Below, in pieces: positions 1-5,500 of a DNA stretch of 8,390 nucleotides. The DNA comes from Verrucomicrobiaceae bacterium (GTDB lineage Bacteria; Verrucomicrobiota; Verrucomicrobiae; Verrucomicrobiales; Akkermansiaceae), in NCBI GenBank assembly GCA_947372405.1, contig CANBTO010000204.1:1-8390 (forward strand), given 5' to 3'. The position numbers were made by a program, and so were the translations under genes. Within the stretch, counting starts at the first letter, position 1; each line of letters starts with the position of its first letter. The notes below the pieces were generated by a model, which was not told the DNA's origin, did not search any database, and saw only the letters and a list, made by a program, of their open reading frames with translations.

Positions 1-303
1 GACGTGGTGGAGCGCCTTGAGGGTTTCCGGCAGGAGGTTGTAAATGGTTTCCCGGCCGAGTTCGTCCTCGCGGGTGCAGACGAAGCCGCGGGGTTTGTGG
101 AAGGCCACGATGAGCGGGTCCTTGGGAGCGACGCGCTTGCCATCGACGCGGACGTGGTCGCCTGGGGAAATCCGGGTTCCCATGTTGATGCACGGGCTGC
201 CGTTCACCTCGACGCGGCCGGCTTGGATCAGTTCGTCGCATTTCCGACGGGACCCCACGGCGCAGGAGGCGAGGTATTTGTTGAGGCGGGTGCCGTCTTT
301 CAT
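1..303 (-). CDS. S4-domain pseudouridine synthase (RsuA/RluB family), N-terminal part
   Basis: The 101 codons from ATG at 303 to the window edge encode the N-terminus of a 23S/16S rRNA pseudouridine synthase, which isomerises a specific uridine in rRNA. Residues about 5-60 form an S4 RNA-binding domain: RLNKYLASC at 6-14, GSRRKCDELI at 17-26, then GRVEVNG at 29-35. The synthase domain opens at 65-74 with VAFHKPRGFV, where HKPRG is typical of this family. The catalytic Asp motif (GRLD-like) and the rest of the protein lie beyond the left edge, so RluB, RsuA and RluE/F cannot be told apart. No Shine-Dalgarno motif precedes the start. The gene lies 75 bases downstream of the small basic protein gene on the same strand and may be cotranscribed with it; both would act on the ribosome. 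The family call is firm, the subfamily open. Confidence 0.9.
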   Translation of the reverse strand, partial: MKDGTRLNKYLASCAVGSRRKCDELIQAGRVEVNGSPCINMGTRISPGDHVRVDGKRVAPKDPLIVAFHKPRGFVCTREDELGRETIYNLLPETLKALHHV

Positions 304-321
304 GGCGGTGGGGCTAAATGC

Positions 322-352
322 AAAAGGCGCGAAACCCGGAGGGCTCCGCGCG
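322..352 (-). terminator. Weak hairpin between the small basic protein gene and the pseudouridine synthase gene
   Basis: Read on the minus strand, a short CGGA/TCCG stem with a 4-base loop (positions 338-349) lies inside a looser GCGC/GCGC outer pairing and is followed by CTTTTG. This could be a weak or leaky terminator after the small basic protein gene. The run of T is short and the outer stem is imperfect, so the assignment is tentative. Confidence 0.25.
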
Positions 353-378
353 TGGAGAAGGGGGATCCGAACAAGGGA

Positions 379-534
379 TCAACCCTCTTGTTTGGTCTTG
401 GGCAGGCCGACAGGGGAGCGGCCGGCTTGCCATTCGCCACGTGATTTGAGCAGTTTGACGCGCTCGAAACGCTTGAGAACGGAACGCTTGCCGCCGACGG
501 TGGCGCTGGATTTGAGGCTGTTGTGCTTGGACAT
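379..534 (-). CDS. Small basic protein (Verrucomicrobia/Chlamydiae family)
   Basis: This 51-residue protein is very rich in Lys and Arg. It starts MSKHNSLKSS, then has GGKRSVLKRFERVKLLK at about 14-30, and ends with LPKTKQEG. Length, charge and the central KRSVLKRFERV segment match the short proteins annotated simply as 'small basic protein' in Verrucomicrobia and Chlamydiae. I recall that family as having a suspected ribosome or rRNA association, but its function is not established and is not shown here. A longer open frame extends upstream to 756, but it overlaps the divergent peroxiredoxin gene, and only the part from ATG 534 resembles the family. There is no Shine-Dalgarno motif. A good sigma70-like promoter lies about 35 bases upstream. 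Its position ahead of an rRNA pseudouridine synthase fits a translation-related role. Confidence 0.85.
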   Translation of the reverse strand: MSKHNSLKSSATVGGKRSVLKRFERVKLLKSRGEWQAGRSPVGLPKTKQEG

Positions 535-568
535 CGCGTGAGGTGGTTTGAAGAATCGCGGGGGGCGG

Positions 569-597
569 AAACTAGGAGCCGCCAGCGCCCATGGCAA
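569..597 (-). promoter_or_regulatory. Candidate sigma70-like promoter of the small basic protein gene
   Basis: On the minus strand a TTGCCA box (592-597, 5 of 6 to consensus) is separated by exactly 17 bases from TAGTTT (569-574, 3 of 6). Transcription would start near 562, giving a leader of about 28 bases before ATG 534. Spacing and position are good and the -10 box is weak. Confidence 0.45.
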
Positions 598-649
598 TCC
601 GAAAAAGGGGAAAGTTTCATTTGGCCTCCCGGAAAACGGATTGAGCCCC

Positions 650-677
650 TTGAAATCCGCCCGGATGCGCCGATGAT
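650..677 (+). promoter_or_regulatory. Candidate promoter of the peroxiredoxin gene
   Basis: TTGAAA (650-655, 5 of 6 to the -35 consensus) is followed after 16 bases by GATGAT (672-677, 4 of 6). The predicted start near 684 gives a leader of about 33 bases to ATG 717. No known regulator site, such as an OxyR-type repeat, was recognised. Confidence 0.35.
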
Positions 678-716
678 GCGCGGTCATTGCCCGAAACGAA
701 CTCTTCCAAACTTCCC

Positions 717-1190
717 ATGAGCACCCAGCCCCAACCCGGATCCAAGGCCCCCGCATTCAGCGCCCAAGCCATCGGCGGCCCTTACGCCACGCCCGTCACC
801 GTGAATCTCGCCGACCTCAAGGGCGAAACGGTGGTGCTTTATTTCTACCCGAAGGACGACACGCCCGGCTGCACCACCCAGGCCTGCGCGCTGCGCGACG
901 GCTGGCAGGAAATCTCCGCCAAAGCAAAAGTCTTCGGCGTGAGCATCGACTCGATCCAGAGTCACGCGAAGTTCATCAAGAAACACAGCCTGCCGTTTCC
1001 CATCCTCAGCGACGAGGACCAGAAGATCGTGCAGGCCTACGGCGTGTGGGTGGAGAAGAGCATGTATGGCAAGACCTACATGGGCACCGAGCGCACGACC
1101 TTCATCATCGGTCCGGACGGGAAAATCAAAGCCGTGCTGCCGAAGGTGAAACCGGCGGAGCACCTGGCCGCGGTGCTGGCGCTGCTTTGA
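717..1190 (+). CDS. bcp: Thioredoxin-dependent peroxiredoxin, Bcp/PrxQ type
   Basis: This 157-residue cytoplasmic thiol peroxidase reduces hydrogen peroxide and organic hydroperoxides using thioredoxin. The fold landmarks are in order: GSKAPAF at 8-14, VVLYFYPKDDTPGCTTQAC at 39-57, FGVSIDS at 73-79, FPILSDED at 94-101, and GTERTTFIIGPDGKI at 123-137. Cys52 in the TPGCT motif is the expected peroxidatic cysteine. Cys57, five residues later, is the usual resolving cysteine of the PrxQ/Bcp subgroup. Arg126 is the usual active-site arginine. Length is normal for the family. ATG 717 is preferred; an in-frame TTG at 687 would add ten residues with no family resemblance. Neither start has a Shine-Dalgarno motif. 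The gene is divergent from the small basic protein gene and convergent with eda, so it is probably its own transcription unit. Confidence 0.95.
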   Translation: MSTQPQPGSKAPAFSAQAIGGPYATPVTVNLADLKGETVVLYFYPKDDTPGCTTQACALRDGWQEISAKAKVFGVSIDSIQSHAKFIKKHSLPFPILSDEDQKIVQAYGVWVEKSMYGKTYMGTERTTFIIGPDGKIKAVLPKVKPAEHLAAVLALL

Positions 1191-1195
1191 GGGCG

Positions 1196-1213
1196 GGAAC
1201 CGAACCTCGTTCC
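1196..1213. terminator. Small hairpin between convergent genes
   Basis: GGAAC (1196-1200) and GTTCC (1209-1213) pair around an 8-base loop in the 25-base gap between the convergent bcp and eda stop codons. There is no T-run on either side. It could help end transcription from both sides, but the stem is short. Confidence 0.25.
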
Positions 1214-1215
1214 TA

Positions 1216-1890
1216 CTAACAGGATGCCGCGGCTTCGAGCGCTTCTTTCGTCAGGCGGGTGATCTCCGCCCACTTCCCTTCGTTGACGAGCGCTTTGTCC
1301 ACCATCCATGATCCGCCGATGGCGGCGACGACGGGGAGTTTCAGATAGACTGTTAGATTGGCGGAGGTGACGCCGCCGGTGGGGACGAACTTCACGCCGG
1401 TGTGGGCGTAGGGACCGGCGAGCGACTTGAGCATGTTCACGCCGCCCGCGGCTTCGGCGGGGAAGAACTTGAGGAGCTTGCAACCGAGTGCGAGCGCCTG
1501 CTCGACCTCGCTGGGGGTCATGACGCCGGGCGAGAACTGGAGACCCGCGTCCTTGGCGGCGGCGATGATTTCCGGATTCAGGCCGGGCGCGAGACCGAAG
1601 ACGGCACCGGCGTTTTTGGCGCGGATGACCTGCTCTCTTTCCAACAAGGTCCCGGCGCCTAACAGGATTTCAGGAAACCTCGCGGCGATGAGTTGGATGG
1701 ATTCCTCGGCGGCGGCGGTGCGGAAGGTGATCTCCATGATGTCCAGCCCTCCTGCGAGCAGGGCTTCGGCGAGGGGTTCGGCGTGCTCGGCGGAATCGAG
1801 GACGACGACGGGGACGATGCGTTTGGCGAGGATGCGGTCGATCATGGCGGTGACGGGATTTTGGAAAATCCGCTCCGGATTTGGAAGCAT
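1216..1890 (-). CDS. eda: KDPG/KHG aldolase (2-dehydro-3-deoxy-phosphogluconate aldolase)
   Basis: This class I aldolase cleaves 2-keto-3-deoxy-6-phosphogluconate to pyruvate and glyceraldehyde 3-phosphate; many members also act on 4-hydroxy-2-oxoglutarate. It is the last step of the Entner-Doudoroff and hexuronate routes. In the 224-residue version the family motifs run: IVPVVVL at 25-31, MEITFRT at 52-58 (Glu53 is the usual general acid/base and Arg57 binds substrate), GAGT at 78-81, LAPGLNP at 100-106, SPGVMTP at 120-126, KFFPAEAAGG at 141-150 with Lys141 as the Schiff-base lysine, PTGGV at 170-174, and GGSWMV at 192-197. ATG 1890 and the in-frame ATG 1845 (209 residues, beginning MIDRILAKRIV) are both possible; neither has a Shine-Dalgarno motif, and 1845 fits the usual family N-terminus better. 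The stop lies 39 bases after that of the Doc-like toxin start region's gene, so readthrough from the toxin gene is possible. The uxaE-like gene further upstream suggests hexuronate catabolism. Confidence 0.93.
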   Translation of the reverse strand: MLPNPERIFQNPVTAMIDRILAKRIVPVVVLDSAEHAEPLAEALLAGGLDIMEITFRTAAAEESIQLIAARFPEILLGAGTLLEREQVIRAKNAGAVFGLAPGLNPEIIAAAKDAGLQFSPGVMTPSEVEQALALGCKLLKFFPAEAAGGVNMLKSLAGPYAHTGVKFVPTGGVTSANLTVYLKLPVVAAIGGSWMVDKALVNEGKWAEITRLTKEALEAAASC

Positions 1891-1929
1891 TTCCCATGTG
1901 AACCTTGGAAACGAACGACCGCCAACGGA

Positions 1930-2325
1930 TCAAACGAGGAGTTTGCGGAGGGTGGCGGTGATTTCCTCGCGGTTCAACAATCCCGCCGCCACGGCGAGAG
2001 TGAGGTTTTCCCATGCGTCCACGTCGAGGGATTCATCCGGCAGGAGCCCGTTTTCCCTCAGAAAAACCAAGCTGGTAGCGAGCGCCATGCGTTTGTTGCC
2101 ATCCACGAACGGGTGGTTGCTGCAGAGGTAGAAGAGGTAGGCAGCCGCGAATTCGATGGGATCGGAAATCATCGGTGCGCGCATCATGGTTGCCTGCGGT
2201 GCCGCCACCGCGGACTCAAGGAGTTCGCGCGAGCGAATACCGGTCGCTCCACCGTGGGCGACGAGAACCTGCCCGTGGATGGCAAGCACGACCTCCACAG
2301 TCGGGTGTTTCAGGGGCGGATTCAC
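1930..2325 (-). CDS. doc: Doc (death-on-curing) family toxin with Fic fold
   Basis: This 131-residue protein contains HPFVDGNKR at 71-79, matching the Doc form of the Fic motif: His, Phe, Asp, Asn, and Lys where AMP-transferring Fic proteins have Gly. The following helix (MALATSLVFLRENG, 80-93) is also typical. In phage P1 Doc this motif supports phosphorylation, and so inactivation, of elongation factor Tu; the same activity here is inferred from family. Residues 57-70, rich in Ala, Tyr and Leu, form the helix ahead of the motif. The start is GTG at 2325, whose GTGA overlaps the antitoxin stop by 4 bases, indicating translational coupling. There is no Shine-Dalgarno motif. The protein looks intact and of normal length. 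Its antitoxin is the AbrB-like protein directly upstream, in place of the Phd found in P1. Confidence 0.9.
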   Translation of the reverse strand: MNPPLKHPTVEVVLAIHGQVLVAHGGATGIRSRELLESAVAAPQATMMRAPMISDPIEFAAAYLFYLCSNHPFVDGNKRMALATSLVFLRENGLLPDESLDVDAWENLTLAVAAGLLNREEITATLRKLLV

Positions 2326-2552
2326 GACAAGCGCTTGAAGAGTTCGTCGTTCTTGGCGATCAGCCGCTTGGCGGTCTCGGAGGCATCCGCCACTGAGATT
2401 TGCGCTGGATTGAGGGGGGCGATGGTGATCATCCCACCAGAATGGACTTCCACGTTCACCTCATCGCCGGGTTTCAGATGGGCGAGCTGGAGCAACGTGG
2501 AATCGAAGATGATGCCGTGGGAGTTGCCGATTTTGGTGATGGTCTTGATCAT
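2322..2552 (-). CDS. AbrB/MazE/SpoVT-type antitoxin
   Basis: This 76-residue protein has an N-terminal swapped-hairpin AbrB DNA-binding domain: MIKTITKIGNSHGIIF at 1-16, a hydrophobic turn to about 25, then LKPGDEVNVEVHSGGMITI at 26-44. The basic, polar C-terminal tail (about 50-76) should be the toxin-binding segment. Expected roles are to neutralise the Doc-like toxin encoded next and to repress its own promoter. ATG 2552 is chosen because the AbrB domain begins exactly there; the open frame continues to 2621, but that extension does not resemble the family. A consensus-like promoter and a 13-base palindrome lie immediately upstream. The stop overlaps the toxin's GTG start. There is no Shine-Dalgarno motif, consistent with the leaderless transcript that the promoter position predicts. 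Confidence 0.88.
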   Translation of the reverse strand: MIKTITKIGNSHGIIFDSTLLQLAHLKPGDEVNVEVHSGGMITIAPLNPAQISVADASETAKRLIAKNDELFKRLS

Positions 2553-2555
2553 GGG

Positions 2556-2568
2556 AAAACAATGTTTT
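2556..2568. promoter_or_regulatory. Candidate antitoxin operator (palindrome)
   Basis: A perfect AAAAC / GTTTT inverted repeat with a 3-base centre lies 3 bases upstream of the antitoxin ATG and covers the predicted -10 box. AT-rich palindromes at this position are typical autoregulation sites of AbrB/MazE-type antitoxins. Binding here is inferred, not shown. Confidence 0.5.
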
Positions 2569-2587
2569 ACGTCGGGGGATTTGTCAA
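2559..2587 (-). promoter_or_regulatory. Candidate promoter of the toxin-antitoxin operon
   Basis: On the minus strand a perfect TTGACA -35 box (2582-2587) is followed after exactly 17 bases by CATTGT (2559-2564, 3 of 6). The A of the antitoxin ATG (2552) falls about 7 bases past the -10 box, so the transcript could be leaderless. The promoter lies in the 109-base gap after the uxaE-like gene, which allows the pair to be expressed independently. Confidence 0.5.
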
Positions 2588-2661
2588 AGGGATTCCCCGG
2601 AGTGGCGTGGATGCAGGCCATATTGAACCGATCAAGAGGCGGACAGGAGTGTCAGCCCGAC

Positions 2662-3912
2662 TTAGAGGAAGAGCGGCTTGATGTGGCGCTCCAGGAGGTT
2701 GCCGGTGACGTTTTTGGCGACGACGTTGGAGTTGGCTTCGAGCGCGTGGAGATATTCATCACCGAGCTGCGCGGCGATCTTGAACCCGACGTGCAGGAGC
2801 TGGCGGAGGTCCGCGTTGTAACCCGGGTTGCCTGGATCGTGGCGGAGAGCGGAGGTGAATTGCGCGCTGGTCCAGCCTTTGACTTCCTCGGCGGAGGGGA
2901 GTTTCCCGTCACGGATGTCGATGACGGTGGCGTAGGGTTCGCAGAGCGCGGCCTTCTTTTCGAGGGCTTTGGCGTAGATGGCTTTAGCGAGTGCGAGACC
3001 TTCGCCACCCGCTTCGGCGAGGCCGATGATCTCCTCCAGCCAGTTGGTGCCTGCGGTCTTGATGTGCAGGCCCGCGCCAGTGCGGCGGATCGCCTCCCTG
3101 ATGACGGGATAGATGGAGAACTTGTCCGAGCCCGAGTGGACGGAAAGTTTCAGCGTGGCAGGCAGGCCGTAGGTTCTAACAGCATGCGCGATGACGGCGA
3201 GGTCGTCGTTGAACTCGATGGCGAACTGTTTCACGTCGCCGACATAATCGACGCCCTTGTTGAAGCGGCCGGTGAACTTCGGCGCGATCGTCTGGATCGG
3301 GATGCCCAGGTCGGCGATGGCGGCAAGAATGATGAGCAGCTCCGGCGGTGTCTGCGGGCTGTCTGTTTCATCCATGGAAACCTCGGTGACGAAGTTGTCA
3401 ACGCCACCCTTGGCGGCGACAATGTGCTGATAGATGGCCGCCGCTTTCTGTGTCGCCTTGAGGAACTTGTTGGCGGCCTTCTCGACATCCGCGCGGGTGA
3501 TTTCGAAAGGACGGTCGATACCCTCGATGGACACCGTGCCGATGAGTTCCAGGTGTTTCCCGATGAACGCCGCCACATCCGCGGGATCCGCGGCCTCACC
3601 GATGTCATCCGCCACGTCGAGCGTGAAGAAGTCACATGGCGCGACGAAGCGATCCACGGTGGCGAGGTTGATGTGGTCGGCGTCCAGCAGATATTCACCG
3701 TCCCAATCGAGGTCAGCCACGGCCTTGTCTGCGGCCTGGCGGGTCTGGATGGGCTCGGAGCCGATGATGTTGTGCTCGCGGTTGGACTTGTTCCAGACGG
3801 GGACAATGTCGATGCCGAGCTTTTTGGCTTCAATGAAGGCGGCGAGTTGGGCGTGCGCGCCGTGGGCAAAGCGGTCGCCAACTCCGAACGTGAACTTGGG
3901 GCAGGTTTTCAT
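2662..3912 (-). CDS. uxaE: Tagaturonate epimerase family protein (UxaE-like)
   Basis: This 416-residue protein resembles the UxaE family, which epimerises D-tagaturonate to D-fructuronate. That provides an alternative to reducing tagaturonate to altronate in galacturonate (pectin) breakdown. Motifs I associate with the family are: FGVGDRFAHG at 9-18, LLDADHINL at 75-83, VTEVSMDET at 175-183, a highly distinctive LKLSVHSGSDKFSIYP at 254-269, GLHIKTAGTNWLEE at 281-294, LLHVGFK at 372-378 and VTGNLLERHIKPLF at 402-415. His, Asp and Glu in these segments are plausible metal or catalytic residues, but I cannot assign roles. No signal peptide, so cytoplasmic. ATG 3912 is chosen; the frame is open to 3990, but that stretch looks like translated leader. 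The downstream eda gene supports a hexuronate role. Identification rests on remembered motifs, so a related sugar-acid isomerase remains possible. Confidence 0.75.
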   Translation of the reverse strand: MKTCPKFTFGVGDRFAHGAHAQLAAFIEAKKLGIDIVPVWNKSNREHNIIGSEPIQTRQAADKAVADLDWDGEYLLDADHINLATVDRFVAPCDFFTLDVADDIGEAADPADVAAFIGKHLELIGTVSIEGIDRPFEITRADVEKAANKFLKATQKAAAIYQHIVAAKGGVDNFVTEVSMDETDSPQTPPELLIILAAIADLGIPIQTIAPKFTGRFNKGVDYVGDVKQFAIEFNDDLAVIAHAVRTYGLPATLKLSVHSGSDKFSIYPVIREAIRRTGAGLHIKTAGTNWLEEIIGLAEAGGEGLALAKAIYAKALEKKAALCEPYATVIDIRDGKLPSAEEVKGWTSAQFTSALRHDPGNPGYNADLRQLLHVGFKIAAQLGDEYLHALEANSNVVAKNVTGNLLERHIKPLFL

Positions 3913-3957
3913 GATGGGAAATTCACCGTTGCGGGGAAACCGAAGCGGGACACGGAC

Positions 3958-3986
3958 TGGATAGGGAATCCCGTCATGCGCTGCAA
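3958..3986 (-). promoter_or_regulatory. Weak promoter candidate for the uxaE-like gene
   Basis: In the 95-base gap after nspC, the minus strand has TTGCAG (3981-3986) and TATCCA (3958-3963) separated by 17 bases, each matching consensus at 3 of 6. Only the spacing makes it notable. Otherwise I see no operator or terminator in this gap. Confidence 0.2.
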
Positions 3987-4007
3987 TCACACATTCGGGT
4001 GAACGGA

Positions 4008-5240
4008 TCAGGACAGGCGGTCCCGGAAATCCGCATAGCCGAACTCACGGATCACCTCGATACGGCCGTCCTCGTGCTGCAGCGCGATCGGTGGATGTTT
4101 CACGCCGTTGAAAGTCGTGGTCTTGACCATCGTGTAGTGCGCCATGTCGTCGAACACGAGCGTGTCGCCGACGCGCAGTCCGCGTGGAAACGAGAAGTCA
4201 CCGACCACGTCACCTGCGAGACAAGTAGGGCCGCCGAGGCGGTAGGTGAACGATTGCGGAATGCGGAGTGCGGAGTGCGGAGTGGAAGAGGGATCTCCGG
4301 CGAGATGGTAGGTTTCATCCTCAAGCGTCACGGCAGGAACCCCGATCTCTGGTGTCTGATCTCTGGTCTCTGGTTTCTCCACCAGAAACACATCCGGCCG
4401 ATAGGGCATCTCCATCACGTCCGGCATGTGGGCGGTGGCGGAGATGCTGAGGATGGCGAGCTTGTGGCCGGCGGATTCGAACACGTCCATGACGGTGGCG
4501 CGCAGCACGCCGCTGTGGATGGCGACGGCCTCGCCGGGTTCGAGCCAGACATCGACACCGTATTTTTTCCGCGTTTCCCTAACAAGCCGGATCAGTCGCT
4601 CGCGGTCGTAGAACGGCTTGGTGATCCAGTGGCCGCCGCCCATGTTCAGATAGGTGAACTGCGGCGAGCGTAGCAGGTGGCCGAACTTCTCATCGACGGA
4701 GGCGAGCGTTTTTTCCAGATCGTCGGAGTTCTGCTCGCAGAGCGTGTGGAAATGCAGGCCGGACAATCCGGTTAGATCCGCGCCAACGAGTTGTTCCGCG
4801 GTGATTCCGAGGCGGGAGCCGGCGACGCAGGGATCGTAGATCGGCGTGTGGCCGGTGGAGCATTCCGGGTTCACGCGCAGCCCGCAGAGCAGTTCGCCGC
4901 TTCTGAAACGCGGGTGGGCCATGACGGTTTCACGGAAGCGGAACCACTGGGACAGGGAGTTGAAATCGAGGTGATGGGTGAATTCGCAAAGCGCGGCGAT
5001 GTCTTCCTCATCATACGCCGGCGAGTAGGTGACAATGTGTTTGCGGAAATGATCACGGGCCAACAAGGCCTCCCACAATCCCGAGGCGCAACAGCCGTCC
5101 AGATCATCGCGCAAGTAAGGAAACGCTTTCCAACACGAGAATCCCTTGAGCGCGAGAACAAGTTGGCAACCCGCCGCCTCCTTCACCTCGCGGAGAATGG
5201 CGGTATTGTGCTTCAGGGCGGCGATGGAGATGAGAAACAT
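4008..5240 (-). CDS. nspC: Carboxynorspermidine/carboxyspermidine decarboxylase
   Basis: This PLP-dependent, fold-type III (alanine racemase-like) decarboxylase carries out the last step of the alternative spermidine/norspermidine pathway, converting carboxy(nor)spermidine to (nor)spermidine. In the 410-residue product, LALKGFS at 29-35 holds the PLP lysine (Lys32). NPECSTGH is at 124-131, GLHFHTLCEQN at 161-171, the glycine-rich phosphate loop LNMGGGHWIT at 198-207, EPGEAV at 234-239, and GGPTCLAGDVVGDF at 336-349, where Cys340 is the expected active-site cysteine. It is about 30 residues longer than typical members (roughly 375-385 by memory). The excess lies at 287-330, between MPYRPDV and FTYRLGG, and is encoded partly by two heptamer repeat tracts. 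The N-terminus begins at MFLIS, lacking the usual few residues ending in TP-x-F; a stop lies two codons upstream in frame (see findings). The partner dehydrogenase is not in the window. Confidence 0.9.
   Translation of the reverse strand: MFLISIAALKHNTAILREVKEAAGCQLVLALKGFSCWKAFPYLRDDLDGCCASGLWEALLARDHFRKHIVTYSPAYDEEDIAALCEFTHHLDFNSLSQWFRFRETVMAHPRFRSGELLCGLRVNPECSTGHTPIYDPCVAGSRLGITAEQLVGADLTGLSGLHFHTLCEQNSDDLEKTLASVDEKFGHLLRSPQFTYLNMGGGHWITKPFYDRERLIRLVRETRKKYGVDVWLEPGEAVAIHSGVLRATVMDVFESAGHKLAILSISATAHMPDVMEMPYRPDVFLVEKPETRDQTPEIGVPAVTLEDETYHLAGDPSSTPHSALRIPQSFTYRLGGPTCLAGDVVGDFSFPRGLRVGDTLVFDDMAHYTMVKTTTFNGVKHPPIALQHEDGRIEVIREFGYADFRDRLS
4253..4285. repeat. Heptamer tract (A[AG/T]TGCGG-type) inside nspC
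   Basis: Four consecutive 7-base units, ATTGCGG, AATGCGG, AGTGCGG and AGTGCGG, are followed by a partial AGTGG. On the nspC strand they encode TPHSALRIPQS (residues 320-330), which has no counterpart in the family as I know it. I recall tracts of this 'HSALR' type as scattered intergenic and intragenic elements in related genomes, but cannot verify this here. Confidence 0.85.
4345..4379. repeat. Second heptamer tract (RTCTCTG-type) inside nspC
   Basis: Five 7-base units are seen: ATCTCTG, GTGTCTG, ATCTCTG, GTCTCTG and GTTTCTC. On the nspC strand they encode EKPETRDQTPEI (residues 288-299). The tract is unrelated in sequence to the tract at 4253-4285 but shares its 7-base period and lies about 60 bases away in the same loop of the protein. 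Confidence 0.85.
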
Positions 5241-5500
5241 GGTTCAGGTGTCGGATCGGGCGCGGGCCGCCAGAGTCCAGCATTCACGCCCCGGGAGCAA
5301 GCGCCCGGTTTCATCCCTGATTTTTGGACCAACTCCTCAAAAAGCGTGGATTCTCCTTGCATTCACTGCCGCTAATTTTAATCAAATCGTGGTTTGAAAT
5401 GCTATTCGAAGATCACCCTGCTCCCGCCACGCGGGGGAGCGGCGTTTTGAAACAGTCTTCCGCGATGTTTCCCGTAAGCGTTCCCGTAGATGCCAATCCG
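5241..5500. other. Divergent intergenic region between nspC and the large secreted-protein gene
   Basis: This 260-base region should hold the promoters of both divergent genes. An AT-rich island at about 5372-5388 contains a TAAAAT hexamer on the minus strand (5375-5380), a possible -10 for nspC, without a convincing -35. On the plus strand TTGCAT (5357-5362) is -35-like but lacks a good -10 partner. A CCGGG/CCCGG inverted repeat (5291-5295 and 5304-5308) lies in the would-be nspC leader. The minus-strand stretch 5241-5314 may be the remnant of the nspC N-terminus in another frame. The plus-strand frame of the large gene is open through much of this region. Confidence 0.5.
5420..5440. other. 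Strong GC-rich hairpin upstream of the large secreted-protein gene
   Basis: GCTCCC (5420-5425) pairs with GGGAGC (5435-5440). The inner CCGC/GCGG pairing is an alternative extension. On the plus strand it is followed after four bases by TTTT (5445-5448). It lies 60-80 bases before the chosen ATG and could be an attenuator-like leader element or a weak terminator. No regulatory role is shown. Confidence 0.4.

Noticed and set aside
4..541. Two overlapping plus-strand open frames at the left edge
   Set aside because: They are antisense to the pseudouridine synthase and small basic protein genes and show no family resemblance.
2662..3881. Additional minus-strand open frames within the uxaE-like gene
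   Set aside because: Their Ser/Arg/Pro-rich translations are out-of-frame shadows of the uxaE-like coding sequence.
1693..4002. A very long open frame on the plus strand (769 codons)
   Set aside because: It lies antisense to the eda start, the toxin, the antitoxin and the uxaE-like gene, all of which have clear family motifs. Its translation is low-complexity and rich in Gly, Asp, Glu and Val, as expected for a shadow frame in GC-rich DNA.
4253..4379. Heptamer tracts considered as a CRISPR array or telomere-like repeat
   Set aside because: Units are only 7 bases, directly adjacent with no spacers, and sit inside a coding frame; they are simple tandem repeats.
5291..5308. CCGGG/CCCGG inverted repeat as an nspC terminator or riboswitch
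   Set aside because: Only a 5-base stem with an 8-base loop and no T-run; no riboswitch core recognised.
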